From: UBA4744 sp963707435
GTDB taxonomy: Bacteria > Actinomycetota > Acidimicrobiia > Spongiisociales > UBA4744
Direction of reading: 5' to 3'
NCBI GenBank assembly: GCA_963707435.1
Contig: CAVPPF010000004.1
Span: forward strand, 186,001 to 250,000
Length of the DNA stretch: 64,000 bases
Program-made: the position numbers and the translations under genes
The notes under the pieces: model-generated
Told to the model about the DNA's origin: nothing
The model's input: only the letters and a program-made list of their open reading frames with translations
The model's database searches: none
Part shown: piece by piece, positions 50,638 to 58,980 of the stretch
Layout of the letters: every line of letters begins with the position of its first letter
How positions within the stretch are numbered: position 1 is the stretch's first letter

Positions 50638-51363
50638 TCAGGCAACCGCCCGGATGATGGCGCTCACCGCGTCGGGGGCGACGGGGTGGGTTACCTCCAT
50701 CTCGACCTCGCGGAAGCCTGCCTGCTCGAGACCGGCCACGAAATCCTCGCGGTAGAGGGCACCGGCCAGGCACCCCGTCCAGGACGCCAGATCAGACTGT
50801 TCCTCCTTGGTGAACGGCCGCGTGGTGACGATGTCGGTAACGGCAAAACGTCCGCCCGGTTTGAGCACCCGATGGGCCTCGCGGAAGACGCCGGGCTTAT
50901 CGACCGATAGGTTGATCACGCAGTTCGAGATGATCACGTCGATCGAGTCGTCCGGGAGGGGGATCGCCTCAATCTCGCCCTTGAGGAACTCAACGTTCTC
51001 GATACCCGCCTCAGTCTGGTTGCGACGCGCCAGTTCCAGCATCTCGTCGGTCATGTCCAGTCCGTAGACCTTCCCGCTCGGTCCCACCCGCCGGGCGGAG
51101 AGGAAGGCATCCAGACCCCCGCCGGACCCGAGATCGAGCACCACCTCGCCTTCCGCCAGCGCCGCAACGGCAGTCGGGTTCCCGCAACCGAGGGAGGCCA
51201 AGCGGGCTGTGTCGGGAAGGCCTTCGGTGTCGAGTGCGGCATAGAGTTCGGCACCGAGGCCGTCGCCGGCAGCGGGATCGGGCCCGCAGCACGAGCCGGT
51301 TTCACGAACCTGCAGCGCGGCGGTGGCATAGCGCTTGCGGACCGCTTCCTTGATATCAACCAT
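50638..51363 (-). CDS. arsM: Arsenite S-adenosylmethyltransferase
   Basis: A 241-residue ArsM that methylates arsenite to volatile or less toxic species. AdoMet motif I is VLDLGSGGGLD, and the ArsM cysteines are seen in GSCCGPD (25-26), SNCVINLS and TGCLAGAL. FREAHRVLKPGGRFAVTDIV is the usual later block. ATG 51363 has GGGAG at good spacing and is preferred to ATG 51375. A clear promoter lies upstream (51396-51424). Confidence 0.93.
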   Translation of the reverse strand: MVDIKEAVRKRYATAALQVRETGSCCGPDPAAGDGLGAELYAALDTEGLPDTARLASLGCGNPTAVAALAEGEVVLDLGSGGGLDAFLSARRVGPSGKVYGLDMTDEMLELARRNQTEAGIENVEFLKGEIEAIPLPDDSIDVIISNCVINLSVDKPGVFREAHRVLKPGGRFAVTDIVTTRPFTKEEQSDLASWTGCLAGALYREDFVAGLEQAGFREVEMEVTHPVAPDAVSAIIRAVA

Positions 51364-51395
51364 TCCAGCTCCCATATATTGATGAGTGTCTATGT

Positions 51396-51424
51396 ATTGT
51401 ATCGCAAGGCTGCCCCCGGGTCAA
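51396..51424 (-). promoter_or_regulatory. Sigma-70-type promoter of arsM
   Basis: Read leftward: -35 TTGACC (51424-51419), 17-bp spacer, -10 TACAAT (51401-51396), about 33 bases before the ATG. The AT-rich stretch ATAGACACTCATCAATATAT just downstream could hold an ArsR-type operator. Confidence 0.75.
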
Positions 51425-51541
51425 CCCGCAAAACCGCCCCCCGAGAAAAGGTCAGAAAGATGAAATATGACAATACCCCACTCAGGTTATACACTGTGGT
51501 TACGCTAAATTTCGACGTCCGACGAGTTCAGAGGTGAAGAC

Positions 51542-53374
51542 ATGGCAAAAGTAGTAGGCATCGACCTGGGGACCACCAACAGCGCGATCGCCGTGATGGA
51601 AGGCGGAGAGCCCACCATCATCCCCAACGCAGAAGGACAGCGCACCACCCCATCGGTCGTAGCGTTCAAGGACGATGAGGTGCTCGTGGGGGAGGTCGCC
51701 AAGCGTCAGGCGATCACGAATCCGGACCGCACCATTCGGTCCGTCAAGCGGTACATGGGAACGGACAAGAAGTTCGACATCGACGGCAAGATGTACACCG
51801 CCCAGGAGATCTCGGCGCGCATCCTCATGAAGCTCAAGCGGGATGCAGAGGCTTTCCTCGGCGACAAGGTCAACGAGGCCGTCATCACCGTTCCCGCTTA
51901 CTTCAACGATGCGCAACGCCAGGCCACCAAGGAAGCCGGTCAGATTGCCGGCCTCGAAGTGCTCCGCATCATCAACGAGCCGACCGCGTCCTCGCTCGCC
52001 TACGGGCTGGACAAGAAGCACGACCACACCGTGCTCGTCTTCGACCTCGGCGGCGGGACCTTCGATGTTTCGATTCTCGATATCGGCGAGGGCGTATTCG
52101 AAGTCAAGTCAACCAGCGGCAACACCAAACTGGGAGGCGATGACTGGGACGATGCCGTCATGGATTGGCTCGTCGCCGAGTTCAAGAAGGAAAGTGGCGT
52201 AGACCTCTCCAAAGACCGGATGGCATTGCAGCGACTCAAGGAAGCCTCTGAGAAAGCCAAGATCGAGCTTTCCTCGGTAGCCGAAACCGAGATCAACCTT
52301 CCGTTCATCACTGCTACCGCCGAGGGACCGCTCCACCTCCAGAAGAAGCTGACCCGTTCGGAGTTCCAGAAGCTGACCGACAGTCTGCTGGAGAAGTGCA
52401 AGGCACCGTTCCATCAAGCCATCAAGGATGCCGGGATCAAAGTCGCCGATATCGACGACGTCGTGCTGGTGGGCGGCTCGACCCGCATGCCGGCCGTCCA
52501 GGAACTGATTCGCGATCTGACCGCAGGCAAGGAACCCCACAAGGGAGTGAACCCGGACGAAGTGGTCGCCGCCGGTGCCGCGTTGCAGGCGGGGGTCCTG
52601 AAGGGTGATGTCAAGGACATCTTGCTCCTCGACGTGACCCCGCTGACCCTCAGCATCGAGACCAAGGGCGGTATCTCGACCAAGATGATCGAGCGCAACA
52701 CGACGATCCCGACGCGGCGCTCGGAGATCTTCACAACGGCGGAGAACAACCAGCCGGAAGTCGAGATTCACGTGCTGCAGGGCGAGCGGCAGATGGCGAA
52801 CGACAACAAGAGCCTGGGCAAGTTCCGGCTCACCGGCCTCCCGCCGGCACCCATGGGTCTCCCGCAAATCGAAGTCACCTTCGATATCGATGCCAACGGA
52901 ATCGTCCACGTCACGGCCAAGGACCTGGGCACCGGCAAGGAGCAGGCGATGACTATCACCGGCGGAACCGCGCTGGCCGACGAGGACATCGACTCCATGA
53001 TCAAAGATGCCGAAGCACACGCCGAGGAAGACCGGGTTCGACGCGAAGCTGCCGAGACTCGCAACCAGGCCGAGCAGGTGGTTCACCAGACGGAGAAGCT
53101 GTTGACCGAGCAAGCCGATCAACTCAACGACGAGGAGAAGGCGGCGATCGAATCGGCACTGACCGAGCTGAGAACGGAGACCGAGAACAAGGATGCAACT
53201 CCGGAAACCCTCCGGCCGAAGATGGACGCCGTGCTGCAGGCCTCGCAAGCCCTGGCGCAGCGCCTCTACCAGCAGCAGACATCTGAAGGTGCCCCGGCCG
53301 GTGACGCCGACAACGGCGACGACGATGACGACGTCGTCGAGGCCGAGATCATCGACGAGGGCGATGAGGGATAG
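51542..53374 (+). CDS. dnaK: Chaperone DnaK (Hsp70)
   Basis: A 610-residue Hsp70. VGIDLGTTNSAIAVMEGG at the N-terminus, VFDLGGGTFDVSIL, VLVGGSTRMPAVQ and the linker/substrate-domain block LLLDVTPLTLSIETKGG are all present. The C-terminal ~30 residues are acidic. It binds unfolded proteins with DnaJ and GrpE. It is the first gene of a dnaK-grpE-dnaJ-hspR operon. The 178-base upstream gap is AT-rich and contains TTATAC but no complete HspR inverted repeat (CTTGAGT-N7-ACTCAAG); only a half-like ACTCAGG is seen. Confidence 0.98.
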   Translation: MAKVVGIDLGTTNSAIAVMEGGEPTIIPNAEGQRTTPSVVAFKDDEVLVGEVAKRQAITNPDRTIRSVKRYMGTDKKFDIDGKMYTAQEISARILMKLKRDAEAFLGDKVNEAVITVPAYFNDAQRQATKEAGQIAGLEVLRIINEPTASSLAYGLDKKHDHTVLVFDLGGGTFDVSILDIGEGVFEVKSTSGNTKLGGDDWDDAVMDWLVAEFKKESGVDLSKDRMALQRLKEASEKAKIELSSVAETEINLPFITATAEGPLHLQKKLTRSEFQKLTDSLLEKCKAPFHQAIKDAGIKVADIDDVVLVGGSTRMPAVQELIRDLTAGKEPHKGVNPDEVVAAGAALQAGVLKGDVKDILLLDVTPLTLSIETKGGISTKMIERNTTIPTRRSEIFTTAENNQPEVEIHVLQGERQMANDNKSLGKFRLTGLPPAPMGLPQIEVTFDIDANGIVHVTAKDLGTGKEQAMTITGGTALADEDIDSMIKDAEAHAEEDRVRREAAETRNQAEQVVHQTEKLLTEQADQLNDEEKAAIESALTELRTETENKDATPETLRPKMDAVLQASQALAQRLYQQQTSEGAPAGDADNGDDDDDVVEAEIIDEGDEG

Positions 53375-53379
53375 CGGCC

Positions 53380-53992
53380 GTGTCGCAAGAAGCCACCGAC
53401 GGAATGGAGCAGGTCCCGCCCCGGAGCGAGGAAGAAACGTTCGTGGCGGAGATCGTGGTCGATTCCGAGCCTCCGCTCGTTGACCCTCATACGCTCGGCC
53501 TGGAGCTCCCCGAGGATCATGAAGCAGCCGTCCAGCTCCTCTTGAAGGAGCTGGCCGCGGCGCGGCGAAGAGGCCGGCCTGTACCTGGCCGATCTCCAAC
53601 GGGTCGCGGCCGACTTCGACAACTTCCGCAAACGGATGCTGCGTGATCAAGCGGAGAACATCGAGCGAGCTTCCCAGCGGGTCGTGGTCGGTCTCATGCC
53701 GGTCATCGACACCCTGGAGGCCGCCCTGACCACTGAGGCGGAGACCCCGGCCGAGAAGAAGCTCCTCGACGGCGTGCGCGGAACTCTGACGCTGCTGCTC
53801 GACACCCTGGCGAAAGAAGGCCTGGAGCCGATCCCGAGCGTCGGGACCGAGTTCAATCCCGAACTGCACGAAGCCGTCCTGGCGCCGGAGCCGGGCGACG
53901 GCCGGTTGATCGTCACTCAAGAAATGCGGCGTGGCTATGCGCTCAAGGGCCGATTGCTGCGGGCCGCCCTCGTCGCGGTCGATCATGAATAG
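53380..53992 (+). pseudogene. grpE: Nucleotide exchange factor GrpE, with a single-base frameshift
   Basis: The N-terminal part (GTG 53380) reads to about 53566 in one frame; the rest reads in the +1 frame. Deleting one base near C53566 joins them into ELAAAREEAGLYLADLQRVAADFDNFRKRM (the classic GrpE coiled-coil block), followed by the beta-wing MRRGYALKGRLLRAA, giving 203 residues, a normal length. Without it, the protein would be either 88 residues or an N-terminally truncated 118. Because GrpE is nearly always needed, an assembly or sequencing indel in the GCGGCGCGGCG run is likely. It overlaps dnaJ by 8 bases. Confidence 0.85.
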
Positions 53993-55133
53993 GGATTGGG
54001 TCGAGAAGGACTTCTACAAAGTCCTGGGGGTCTCCAAGACCGCGTCGGCCGACGAGATCAAGAAGGCCTATCGCAAGCTTGCCCAGAAATATCATCCTGA
54101 TGCCAACCCGGGCGACAAGTCGGCCGAGGAGCGGTTCAAAGACATCTCCGAGGCAAACGCAACGCTATCCGACAAGGAGCAGCGCGAGGAGTACGACCAG
54201 GTCCGCCAGATGGTCGACTCGGGAGGTTTCCGCGGATTCGGCTCGCCCGGCGGCGCCGGCGGAGCGGGCGGTTTCGGCGGAGCCGGCCAGCGCATCCGCA
54301 TCGAAGACCTCGGCGACCTGCTCGGAGGTGCGGGCGGCGGACTCGGCGACCTGTTCGGTTTCGGTGGTCGGAGCCAGAGCGGCCCCCAACGTGGTGCCGA
54401 CATGGCCACCGAACTCCACCTCTCTTTCGAAGACGCCATCGCCGGGGTGACCACTTCCGTTGGTGTCCAGGGTGAGGCATCGTGCCGCACGTGCCGGGGC
54501 AGCGGGGCCGAACCGGGCACAACCGTTACCACGTGTCCGGTGTGCGGTGGCAGCGGGATGACGGCGCAAAGCCAGGGCTTCTTCTCGATGACCCAGCCGT
54601 GCCGGAATTGTGCCGGGTCGGGACGGATCGTGCCGCAACCGTGCCACACCTGCGGCGGGCGCGGAACCGAGATGCGATCGAGAACCCTCAACGTCAAGAT
54701 CCCGGCAGGGGTCCGCGACGGGGCAACCATTCGCCTCAAAGGCAAGGGATCACCGGGACGCAACGGCGGACCCGCCGGAGATCTCCTGGTCAAGACGCAC
54801 GTGGCTCCCCATCCGATCTTCAAGCGCAAGGGCGACGACCTCACGGTCAAGCTCCCGGTTACCTTCACCGAAGCCACCCTCGGAGCCCAGATCGATGTGC
54901 CGACCCTGAACGGCCCGGTCAAGCTCAAGGTCCCGGCCGGCACGAAGAGCGGCAAGACGTTCCGGGTCCGCGGCCGCGGCGTGGTCCGGCCGCGGGGTCG
55001 CAAGGGTGACCTGCTTGCCACCATCGAAGTGGTCGTGCCGACCAAACTGTCGCGAGATGCAAAGAAGGCCTTGCAGGATTTTCACGATCAGTTCGAAGCC
55101 GATGAGAACCCACGCTCCCATCTGAAGGTGTGA
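53985..55133 (+). CDS. dnaJ: Co-chaperone DnaJ (Hsp40)
   Basis: A 382-residue class-I DnaJ. The J domain has HPD at residues 37-39. The Gly/Phe-rich region contains a long GGAGGAGGFGGAG run. Four zinc-finger repeats follow: CRTCRGSG, CPVCGGSG, CRNCAGSG and CHTCGGRG, then the client-binding beta domains. ATG 53985 lies inside the end of grpE. It stimulates DnaK ATPase and delivers clients. Confidence 0.97.
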   Translation: MNRDWVEKDFYKVLGVSKTASADEIKKAYRKLAQKYHPDANPGDKSAEERFKDISEANATLSDKEQREEYDQVRQMVDSGGFRGFGSPGGAGGAGGFGGAGQRIRIEDLGDLLGGAGGGLGDLFGFGGRSQSGPQRGADMATELHLSFEDAIAGVTTSVGVQGEASCRTCRGSGAEPGTTVTTCPVCGGSGMTAQSQGFFSMTQPCRNCAGSGRIVPQPCHTCGGRGTEMRSRTLNVKIPAGVRDGATIRLKGKGSPGRNGGPAGDLLVKTHVAPHPIFKRKGDDLTVKLPVTFTEATLGAQIDVPTLNGPVKLKVPAGTKSGKTFRVRGRGVVRPRGRKGDLLATIEVVVPTKLSRDAKKALQDFHDQFEADENPRSHLKV

Positions 55134-55134
55134 C

Positions 55135-55554
55135 ATGGCCCATAGGGGAAGCCAATCAAAACAAGCCGTCTTTGTGATCTCCGTTGCTGCGGAACTGGCG
55201 GGCGTCCACCCTCAAACGCTGCGGATCTATGAGCGCCGCGGCCTGATCGAGCCGTACCGGACCCCGGGCGGCACACGTCGCTACTCCCAGGAGGACCTCA
55301 ACCGGCTCGCCCTCATCCAGGAACTGACCGAACAAGGGCTCAACCTCGAGGGCGTCAAGAAGGTTCTGGAACTGCGGGAACGCGTTGTGAAACTCGAGGA
55401 AGAGCTCGCCCGGATCAAGGTCGATTTGTCCGCGGCCGAAGAACAGGTCGATCGTGAGATCGCCAAGGTTCACCGCAGTTACCGCAGCGATATCATCCTC
55501 CGCAAGCATCTCCACCCCGACGTGCGCAGACGGCTCAAGGATCTCTTCGAGTAG
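55135..55554 (+). CDS. hspR: Heat-shock repressor HspR (MerR family)
   Basis: A 139-residue MerR-type regulator: HTH and wing VAAELAGVHPQTLRIYERRGLIEPYRTPGGTRRYSQEDL, then a coiled-coil (about 75-115). In Streptomyces and mycobacteria HspR represses the dnaK operon and clpB with DnaK as co-repressor. It starts one base after the dnaJ stop, so it is the last gene of the operon. Confidence 0.93.
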   Translation: MAHRGSQSKQAVFVISVAAELAGVHPQTLRIYERRGLIEPYRTPGGTRRYSQEDLNRLALIQELTEQGLNLEGVKKVLELRERVVKLEEELARIKVDLSAAEEQVDREIAKVHRSYRSDIILRKHLHPDVRRRLKDLFE

Positions 55555-55612
55555 CCGGCCGTCGATCGTGGAGCACCGGAACCAGACTCCTCCAGGCTGA
55601 TAGCTTCTTCCC

Positions 55613-56404
55613 ATGACCGATCCCGTAGCCGCCCAGTACAGCGACGACGCGCTGCTGCAGGCCCGCCAGGACATGCACGAGCGCTTCTCCGAATACCGCG
55701 GGGACGTTCGCCGGTGGGTGACTGATCGCATACCTTTCGACGCGGGGGCCGAGCTTTTGGATGTGGGGTGCGGCAACGGGCGGTACTTCCCGTACTTCCA
55801 AAGCCGGGCGGCCCGGGTCGTCGGCATCGACCTCTTCCCCGGCATGCTCCGGGCCGCCGCCCGAAGAGGCCGGGCAAGCCTGGTGGCGGCCGCGGCCGGC
55901 CAACTTCCGTTCAAGGACGCATCCTTCGACGTTGCCTGTCTCAACCACATGCTGGGGTTCGTGCCCGACCGGGCCGGGGCGCTGCGGGACGCCCGCCGGG
56001 TCCTCCGGCGAGGAGGCACGGTGGCCGTGACCCTGAACACTCGCGAGCACAGCCGGGAGCTCTACGCGGTGTGGGACGAAGCGGTGGCGGGAACCGGCCG
56101 CGACCCCGTCGCCACGGCCGCAACCTCCGCCTACCGGGCCGAGGACGCTCTCATCCAGATCGACGAGGTGTTCGGTGACGCCGAATACGACCGGCTTGAC
56201 AACGCGTTCCTGTTTGCCGGGCCCGACGACCCGGTGGCATACCTGGCCACGACCCACTTCGCTCAGGAAGAGGATCCGCCCCTCACGGCAGACGAGGAAC
56301 GAGCCGTCGAGGCAGCCGTGCGGGCCCACGCCGAGCGGATGATCTCCCTCCACGGCGTGTGGAGGGTCCCCAAACCCGTCGGGGTGATCACCGCCACTAA
56401 ATAG
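55613..56404 (+). CDS. Class I SAM-dependent methyltransferase
   Basis: A 263-residue methyltransferase. Motif I is LLDVGCGNGRYFPYF (about residues 43-57), motif II/III VVGIDLFPGMLRAA, and motif post-I in FKDASFDVACLNHMLGF. FRRVLRRGGTVAVTLNT-like block follows. Family resemblance to ubiquinone/tRNA methyltransferases does not define the substrate. ATG 55613 is used. Convergent with rtcB. Confidence 0.82.
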   Translation: MTDPVAAQYSDDALLQARQDMHERFSEYRGDVRRWVTDRIPFDAGAELLDVGCGNGRYFPYFQSRAARVVGIDLFPGMLRAAARRGRASLVAAAAGQLPFKDASFDVACLNHMLGFVPDRAGALRDARRVLRRGGTVAVTLNTREHSRELYAVWDEAVAGTGRDPVATAATSAYRAEDALIQIDEVFGDAEYDRLDNAFLFAGPDDPVAYLATTHFAQEEDPPLTADEERAVEAAVRAHAERMISLHGVWRVPKPVGVITATK

Positions 56405-56416
56405 AGGTGGTCACAG

Positions 56417-57841
56417 CTAGCCCTTGACGACGCCGAGGGGCCGCAATCGCGCCACCCGGCCCGCCAAGCCGGCCCGGGCGCAGGCATCGACCACTTCATC
56501 GACATCCTTGTAGGCGTACGGGGCCTCCTCGGCGAGCAACTTGACCGAACCCGGACGAATGGATATGCCGTCCGCCTCGAGACCCCGGCGCACCTCGTAC
56601 CCGGTTTCGCGCTGCTTGGCCTTCTTGCGGCTCATCAGGCGACCCGCCCCGTGCGCCGCCGTCGCAAAGGCCGGATTTCCGGCAACTCCGACGAGCACCC
56701 ACGAAGCGGTCCCCATGCTGCCCGGGATCAAAACCGGCTGGCCGACCGGCCGGAGGTCCTCCGGAAGCTCGGGATGGCCGGGCCCAAAGGCCCGGGTCGC
56801 GCCCTTGCGGTGGACGCACAGCCGGCGTGTGTGGCCATCAACCACCTGGGTCTCGATCTTGGCCAGATTGTGGGCGACGTCGTAGACGAGCTGCATGCCG
56901 GTCTGCTCCGGTGAGGTCCCGAAGGCAGCGGCGAAAGCCCGGCGTGCTTCGTGGGCCAGCACGTGGCGGTTGGCCCAGGCGAAGTTGGCGGCGGCGGCCA
57001 TAGCGCCCAGGTAGTGGTCACCTTCGGCAGAATCCACGGGGACTGCGGCCAGCTGCCGATCGGGAACCTCGATGTTGAACTTCTGCATGGCCGAACCCAT
57101 CACCTTGAGTTCGTCGGTGCAGGTCTGGTGTCCGAGGCCGCGGCTGCCGCAATGGATCATGACGCACACCATGCCCTCGGTGAGTCCGAAAGCGCGGGCG
57201 GCAGCCTCGTCGTGGATCGAGTCGACAACCTGGACCTCGAGGAAATGGTTTCCGGCCCCCAGCGATCCCAGCTGGCCCGCTCCCCGCTCCAGCGCCCGCG
57301 GTCCGATGGATTCGGGTTGCGCTCCCCGGGACGTACCCTGCTCTTCGCACCGGTCGAGGTCGGAGTCCCATCCGAATCCGGCACTGAGGACTGCCCGGGC
57401 GCCGTCCTTCAAAACACTTCCCAGCAATCCGGCGCCGGCAATCGCTCCTCTCCCCAGCCCGCGCGGGATGCGGCGGTCGAGTTCGTCCATAACCCCGGCG
57501 CGGCGAAGGTTGAAGTCCTCCTCTGTGTAGCGGGAGGCCAGCAGACGCACCCCGCAGCAGATGTCGAACCCGACCCCACCCGGCGAGACCACCCCTCCGC
57601 CGTCGACGTCGGTGGCCGCCACTCCCCCGATCGGAAAGCCGTATCCCCAGTGGATGTCGGGCATGGCCATCGACGCCCCGACGATCCCGGGCAGGTGGGC
57701 GACGTTCTCGACCTGGACGATGGCGCGATCTTCCTCCGCCTTCAGAATCAGCTGCTCGGAGGCAAAGATACGACCCGGGACCCGCATCCCTCCGCGACGG
57801 GGAATCTCCCAAACACACTCGTCGATCCGGCTCAGCTCCAT
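56417..57841 (-). CDS. rtcB: RNA-splicing ligase RtcB
   Basis: A 474-residue RtcB. MPDIHWGYGFPIGGVAATD is the N-terminal signature, the manganese-site cysteine is in GFDICCGVR (Cys96), metal ligands follow in LGAGNHFLEVQ and CVMIHCGSRGLGHQ, and the guanylylated histidine is in AAHGAGRLMSRKKA. It ligates RNA 2',3'-cyclic phosphate or 3'-phosphate ends to 5'-OH ends, using GTP. ATG 57841 is used; GTG 57850 is an alternative. Archease, its activator, is encoded upstream on the same strand with mscL between. Confidence 0.95.
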   Translation of the reverse strand: MELSRIDECVWEIPRRGGMRVPGRIFASEQLILKAEEDRAIVQVENVAHLPGIVGASMAMPDIHWGYGFPIGGVAATDVDGGGVVSPGGVGFDICCGVRLLASRYTEEDFNLRRAGVMDELDRRIPRGLGRGAIAGAGLLGSVLKDGARAVLSAGFGWDSDLDRCEEQGTSRGAQPESIGPRALERGAGQLGSLGAGNHFLEVQVVDSIHDEAAARAFGLTEGMVCVMIHCGSRGLGHQTCTDELKVMGSAMQKFNIEVPDRQLAAVPVDSAEGDHYLGAMAAAANFAWANRHVLAHEARRAFAAAFGTSPEQTGMQLVYDVAHNLAKIETQVVDGHTRRLCVHRKGATRAFGPGHPELPEDLRPVGQPVLIPGSMGTASWVLVGVAGNPAFATAAHGAGRLMSRKKAKQRETGYEVRRGLEADGISIRPGSVKLLAEEAPYAYKDVDEVVDACARAGLAGRVARLRPLGVVKG

Positions 57842-57859
57842 CACTTCCACTGTACGCGC

Positions 57860-57886
57860 AAAGGCCGGCCCGGAGGCCGGCCTTTT
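57860..57886. terminator. Hairpin between mscL and rtcB
   Basis: An 11-bp perfect stem, AAAGGCCGGCC (57860-57870), with tetraloop CGGA and GGCCGGCCTTT, then T. It lies between mscL (stop 57904) and rtcB (start 57841), reads leftward or rightward, and may reduce read-through from mscL into rtcB. Confidence 0.65.
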
Positions 57887-57903
57887 ACCAGGGTCGAGGA
57901 GGG

Positions 57904-58284
57904 CTATCGCTTGAGCGAGTCGCGGATCTCCGTGAGGAGGACGATCTCCTCGGCCGGCTCGGCCGGCGCTTCCTCTTCCGCCGCCTTCATCTTGTTGTAG
58001 GCCCGGACCACCACGAACATCACAAAGCCAACGATGACGAAGTTGAGCAGGGCACCGAAGAAGGCTCCCACGCTACCGGCCGGCAGGCCGGTAGCCTCGT
58101 CGATGTTGCCGAAGGTGATCCACGTGTCGAGACTGGATACATTGAAGATCATTCCGATGAGCGGGTTGACGATCCTGCCGACGAACGCCGACACAACGGA
58201 CGCAAACGCAACGCCCATCACAAAGCCGACGGCGATGTCGACCAAGCTCCCCTTGCTGATGAACTCCTTGAACTCTTTGAGCAC
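57904..58284 (-). CDS. mscL: Large-conductance mechanosensitive channel MscL
   Basis: A 126-residue MscL. The first helix is FKEFISKGSLVDIAVGFVMGVAF, followed by the loop IGMIFNVSSLDTWITFG and the second helix, then an acidic cytoplasmic helix. It opens on hypo-osmotic shock as a homopentamer. GTG 58284 has GGGAG upstream; a longer frame to 58362 is unsupported. Confidence 0.96.
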   Translation of the reverse strand: MLKEFKEFISKGSLVDIAVGFVMGVAFASVVSAFVGRIVNPLIGMIFNVSSLDTWITFGNIDEATGLPAGSVGAFFGALLNFVIVGFVMFVVVRAYNKMKAAEEEAPAEPAEEIVLLTEIRDSLKR

Positions 58285-58435
58285 AAGCTCTCCCTTCCTA
58301 CGCCCGGGGTTTACCAGGGACTGATTCTTGACTTTCACGAGGTGCCCAAACGTGTCGGACACACAACACCGGGAAGCCGAATCTCTGGCTTCCCGGTAGT
58401 TCGACCCACGATGATCGCCGGAGTTCCGCGCGAAA

Positions 58436-58858
58436 TCAAACGTCGAACAGGACGCGGGCCGACCACCCTGTCCGCACCCGGGCTATGACGAGATCGTGAT
58501 AGGTGACGGCCTTGACCGGCGGTCCGATCAGCTCTACGGAAGCAACCGGAACTCCGATGGCCCGGCCGGCGGCATGGGTATCGTCCAGCGTGTCGATCTG
58601 GAAGGAACAGAAAGCCAGATCTCTCGTCTCGGCCTCGAAGAGGAGCGTGCTCAGCCAGTCGACGAGCAGTTCCTCTAGGGTCGCCGCGGCCACCACGACT
58701 TCGACCCGATGCACGCCCTCCACTTCACCGATCCCGAACATCAGATCGAACATGGCGAAGGCGGCACTCTCGAAGACCGTCGCGAGCGTCGGCCCATACG
58801 CGACGATGCCCGTGTCGGCAGTGTGGGAAAGCACCTCATACCGGGGGGTCATGTCCAT
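58436..58858 (-). CDS. Archease
   Basis: A 140-residue archease: YEVLSHTADTGIVAYGPTLATVFESAAFAMFDLMF is the family's N-terminal block (read as one stretch of separate motifs HTADTGI and FESAAFAMF), and LLVDWLSTLLFEAETR follows, as does AVTYHDLVIAR near the C-terminus. Archease binds the RtcB ligase and accelerates its guanylylation. ATG 58858 and 58852 are both possible. The first in-frame upstream codons lie in the repeat at 58889-58933. Confidence 0.88.
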   Translation of the reverse strand: MDMTPRYEVLSHTADTGIVAYGPTLATVFESAAFAMFDLMFGIGEVEGVHRVEVVVAAATLEELLVDWLSTLLFEAETRDLAFCSFQIDTLDDTHAAGRAIGVPVASVELIGPPVKAVTYHDLVIARVRTGWSARVLFDV

Positions 58859-58888
58859 ATTGTGCGCATCCGCACCCGTTCGATTCCG

Positions 58889-58933
58889 GCGTGACTTTCC
58901 TGCGCATAGCGCAGGAAAGTCACGCAAGAACGG
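58889..58933. repeat. REP-like palindrome, copy 2
   Basis: A perfect 37-bp palindrome (58889-58925, centre 58907): GCGTGACTTTCCTGCGC-ATA-GCGCAGGAAAGTCACGC, followed by AAGAACGG (58926-58933). It matches copy 1 (7104-7156) in the core CCTGCGCATAGCGCAGGAAA, in the outer GCGTGA/TCACGC arms and in the flanking AAGAACGG. Here it lies between divergent genes, so it is not just a terminator. Confidence 0.8.
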
Positions 58934-58980
58934 ACAAGAATCCTAAGTACCCCTCCCAACCGGTCCGATAACCACTCGTG

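Noticed and set aside
58859..58927. N-terminal extension of archease into the palindrome
   Set aside because: The repeat sequence is found elsewhere as non-coding DNA, and the family start fits MDMTPRYEV.
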